From Mucilaginibacter sp. UR6-11 (GTDB lineage: Bacteria > Bacteroidota > Bacteroidia > Sphingobacteriales > Sphingobacteriaceae), in the NCBI RefSeq assembly GCF_020880695.1, contig NZ_JAJIWO010000007.1, positions 186,001 through 250,000 of the forward strand: a stretch of DNA of 64,000 nt, given 5' to 3'. Position 1 is the stretch's first letter, and each line of letters starts with the position of its first letter. The notes beneath the pieces are model-generated. The model did not search any database. It was not told the DNA's origin and saw only the letters and a list, made by a program, of their open reading frames with translations. The position numbers and the translations under genes are program-made. Below, piece after piece: positions 62,170 to 64,000 of this stretch.

Positions 62170-62631
62170 TTATATAGAGTTAGCTATAAATTCTTTGTTT
62201 TTGAAGTCAACCAGGTTGTCTCTCATCTTATTTAATACACTTTCAAATATCTGCATATCATGTTCTGATATATTTTTTGATGCTGATTGATTCATAGATT
62301 CAAATACCTGTATGATGTACGGCACTGCCTTTTTCGCCTTTTCTGTTACGCCAAGCAAATGCTGCCGCCTGTCCTCCGGATTGATCTGGCGGTATACAAA
62401 CCCCTTCTCTGTAAGTGAATCAATGATTTTTACGATTACTGATTTATCCTTACCTAATTTTTCTGCAAGTGCTTTTTGCGTAAGCTGACCATCATAAAAA
62501 CAAATCACTGTTAAGGGATAGTAATAACGGTTAATATCTAAATGCTCCATATGGTTACCCAGCACGGTTAGATATGCCCTGCCCAAAATGTTTAGCTTGC
62601 GCGATATGGGTTCAATTAATTTCACTTTCAT
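62170..62631 (-). CDS. MarR-family transcriptional regulator
   Basis: 153-residue winged-helix regulator, first gene of the efflux operon. The DNA-binding core (about 50-115) contains LTQKALAEKLGKDKSVIVKIIDSLTEKGFVYRQINPEDRR, with the wing motif PEDRRQHLLGVTEKA. N- and C-terminal helices form the dimer. The gap to the adaptor is 19 bp, so it is likely an autoregulator of the pump, derepressed by the pump's substrates. A palindromic region lies 19-59 bases upstream. Confidence 0.93.
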   Translation of the reverse strand: MKVKLIEPISRKLNILGRAYLTVLGNHMEHLDINRYYYPLTVICFYDGQLTQKALAEKLGKDKSVIVKIIDSLTEKGFVYRQINPEDRRQHLLGVTEKAKKAVPYIIQVFESMNQSASKNISEHDMQIFESVLNKMRDNLVDFKNKEFIANSI

Positions 62632-62649
62632 AATGTAGAATATAAATGT

Positions 62650-62690
62650 AAATGGTTAAACAGCTAATTAGTTTCATGTATCAACCATTT
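62650..62690. promoter_or_regulatory. Inverted-repeat operator candidate for the MarR operon
   Basis: AAATGGTT (62650-62657) and AACCATTT (62683-62690) are perfect 8-bp arms around 25 bases, and extended by TGTA/TACA with one bulged T. A perfect CTAATTAG (62664-62671) lies between them. The block is 19-59 bases before the MarR start and also in front of the divergent M61 gene. MarR proteins often bind such sites to repress themselves. Confidence 0.5.
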
Positions 62691-62756
62691 TACAACCGGT
62701 TAAATAACTTTCGGGACTGGTATTTCATAGCAAAAAGTAAATTTCTACCTTGCGGG

Positions 62757-64000
62757 ATGAAAAAAATTCAATTAACAGTTATTTTTTCTTTAATAATCCT
62801 TTTTATGGCTACCAACATCAGTGCTGCAGATAATACGCAGATTACCTATACCATATCGTTCTCCGAAGCACAGGCGCATTATGCTGATGTAGAAATGAAG
62901 GTCAGCGGATTAAAGCAAGATATTTTAGAACTTAAAATGCCGGTTTGGACACCCGGCTCATATCTGATACGCGAATTTGAAAAAAACATTGAATCGCTTA
63001 GCGCAAGCACGGGCGGTAAAGTACTTGCCGCAAAAAAAAACCGTAAGAATATATGGCAGCTTAATACCGCAGGCATCACATCTGTTAATGTTAAGTACCG
63101 CGTTTATGCTTTTGAGGCTTCTGTCCGTACCAGCTTTATCGATGCATCGCACGCGTTCTTATCATCGCCTGATATTTTTATATACCCGGGTAATATGCTG
63201 CATGCATCATCAACAATACATATTAAACCTTATAAAGGCTGGGCCAGCGTATCAACCAGTTTAGAAAAAGTAAACGGCGACCCCTTTACACGCTATTCGC
63301 CTGATTTTGATATCCTGTTTGACTCGCCCATTGAAGTTGGTAATCAGGACGTTTTTGGGTTTGATGTGGGTGGTGTAAAATATGAAATGGCTATGGTCGG
63401 CGATGGCAAATACGACAAGGATCGTCTTACCAAAGATCTGCCTAAAATTATTGAACAGGAAGTAGCCATTTTTGGCGAAAATCCTAACAAGCATTATACT
63501 TTTATTGTACATAACGCTTTTAAAGGTGGTGGTGGTTTAGAACATTTAAGCTCAACCACGCTGGGGGCCTCGCGCGAGGCTTATGCAACGGAAGTTGGTT
63601 ATCAGAACTTTTTGAGCCTGGCCGCGCATGAGCATTTTCATCTATGGAATGTAAAGCGCCTGCGCCCTATAGCCTTGGGTCCGTTTGATTACGATAACGA
63701 GAACTACACCACTAACCTGTGGATAGCCGAAGGTTTTACCGCCTATTATCAGGACATTATTGTGCGCCGTACCCAGCTATACAGCCCCGAGAATTACCTG
63801 GCCATTTTAGCTGAAGACATTAACCAACTGGAAAACACAGCCGGTGCCAGGGTGCAAACCCTTGCCGAAGCCAGTTATGATGCCTGGATAAAAGCTTATC
63901 GCCCAAATGAAAATTCAGGTAATACCAGTATATCCTATTACACCAAGGGCTCAATAATAGCTTTATTGCTTGATCTGGAGATTATTAATGACAGCAAAGG
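62757..64000 (+). CDS. M61-family metallopeptidase, 3' truncated by window edge
   Basis: The frame opens at ATG 62757 and is still open at the window end (414 codons). Signal peptide about 1-23 (NISAAD). The N-terminal beta domain (about 25-160) precedes the thermolysin-like peptidase domain. The zinc site AAHEHFHLWNVKRLRP gives His291, Glu292 and His295, and the third ligand is Glu325 in LWIAEGFTAYY. The family is known as glycyl aminopeptidase-like, and many members end in a PDZ domain, which would lie beyond the window. It is divergent from the efflux operon. Confidence 0.9.
   Translation, partial: MKKIQLTVIFSLIILFMATNISAADNTQITYTISFSEAQAHYADVEMKVSGLKQDILELKMPVWTPGSYLIREFEKNIESLSASTGGKVLAAKKNRKNIWQLNTAGITSVNVKYRVYAFEASVRTSFIDASHAFLSSPDIFIYPGNMLHASSTIHIKPYKGWASVSTSLEKVNGDPFTRYSPDFDILFDSPIEVGNQDVFGFDVGGVKYEMAMVGDGKYDKDRLTKDLPKIIEQEVAIFGENPNKHYTFIVHNAFKGGGGLEHLSSTTLGASREAYATEVGYQNFLSLAAHEHFHLWNVKRLRPIALGPFDYDNENYTTNLWIAEGFTAYYQDIIVRRTQLYSPENYLAILAEDINQLENTAGARVQTLAEASYDAWIKAYRPNENSGNTSISYYTKGSIIALLLDLEIINDSK

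Noticed and set aside
1..64000. CRISPR arrays, tRNA/rRNA genes, insertion sequences, integrases or prophage genes
   Set aside because: Scanning intergenic gaps and the predicted proteins showed no direct-repeat array, no cloverleaf-like or rRNA sequence, and no transposase, recombinase or phage structural protein.

Overview
The window looks like a chromosomal segment of a Bacteroidota bacterium, most likely family Sphingobacteriaceae (Mucilaginibacter/Pedobacter-like). The evidence is gene content (GH92 and GH27 enzymes, DUF4965-type protein, DUF2911 protein, head-GIN/DUF2807 protein, IPT/TIG lipoprotein, PepSY protein beside a TonB-dependent receptor, LytS/LytTR pair), start sites mostly lacking strong Shine-Dalgarno sequences, and repeated matches to the Bacteroidota -7 element TAnnTTTG just upstream of start codons. 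I see no rRNA, tRNA, CRISPR array, insertion sequence, prophage or conjugative module. The window reads as ordinary chromosome with small accessory clusters.

Layout. 1-9.1 kb: secreted glycan-degrading enzymes (a truncated six-hairpin-like protein, GH27 alpha-galactosidase, DUF4965 protein with an extra jelly-roll domain, sialate O-acetylesterase, GH92 alpha-mannosidase) with no SusC/SusD pair in view. 9.3-19.3 kb: ribose-5-phosphate isomerase, a DUF2911/TPR protein, a LytS/LytTR two-component system, an MFS transporter, small metabolic enzymes, a ThuA-like and a GDPD-like secreted protein, an ECF sigma factor and MurB. 19.6-30.7 kb: a large IPT/Asp-box lipoprotein, a sugar isomerase-like protein, dihydrolipoyl dehydrogenase, a secreted protein made of five exact-length 21-residue repeats, an M1 peptidase, a GSGD-repeat beta-helix protein, a predicted barrel and a GT39-like glycosyltransferase. 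30.8-36.8 kb: 2-oxoglutarate dehydrogenase E1-E2 (sucA-sucB), a possible 33-residue membrane peptide and a DASH cryptochrome.

36.9-43.5 kb: a tightly overlapped TetR-HAD-ABC1 kinase operon behind a perfect 7-5-7 palindrome, then a Dabb protein, a secreted FAD oxidoreductase, a membrane-anchored amidase and a BstA/YfiT-like DinB protein. 43.5-49.3 kb: a probable iron-acquisition group (siderophore-type TonB receptor, PepSY membrane protein, convergent ferredoxin-type reductase and quinone-oxidoreductase-like protein), with a rich set of inverted repeats in front of the receptor. 49.4-55.3 kb: housekeeping genes sodA/B, tadA, csaA-like, serS, rsmI and lnt, plus an orphan receiver-like protein. 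55.3-62.6 kb: one six-gene minus-strand operon of MarR regulator, RND efflux adaptor, pump and outer-membrane factor, single-domain response regulator and N-acetylglucosamine-kinase-like protein. The window ends inside an M61 peptidase.

I did not find one large undescribed system. The signals most worth a second look are non-coding. (1) A 33-bp-arm hairpin made of TGAGTTA heptamers fills the serS/rsmI divergent gap, with a degenerate relative between sucA and sucB. (2) An 11-bp perfect inverted repeat could sequester the start codon of the ECF sigma gene and competes with an alternative hairpin. (3) Paired ATACC-N8-GGTAT sites plus a palindrome lie at the TonB receptor promoter. (4) Palindromes sit directly in front of the TetR and MarR operons. 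All are read by eye and need comparative testing.
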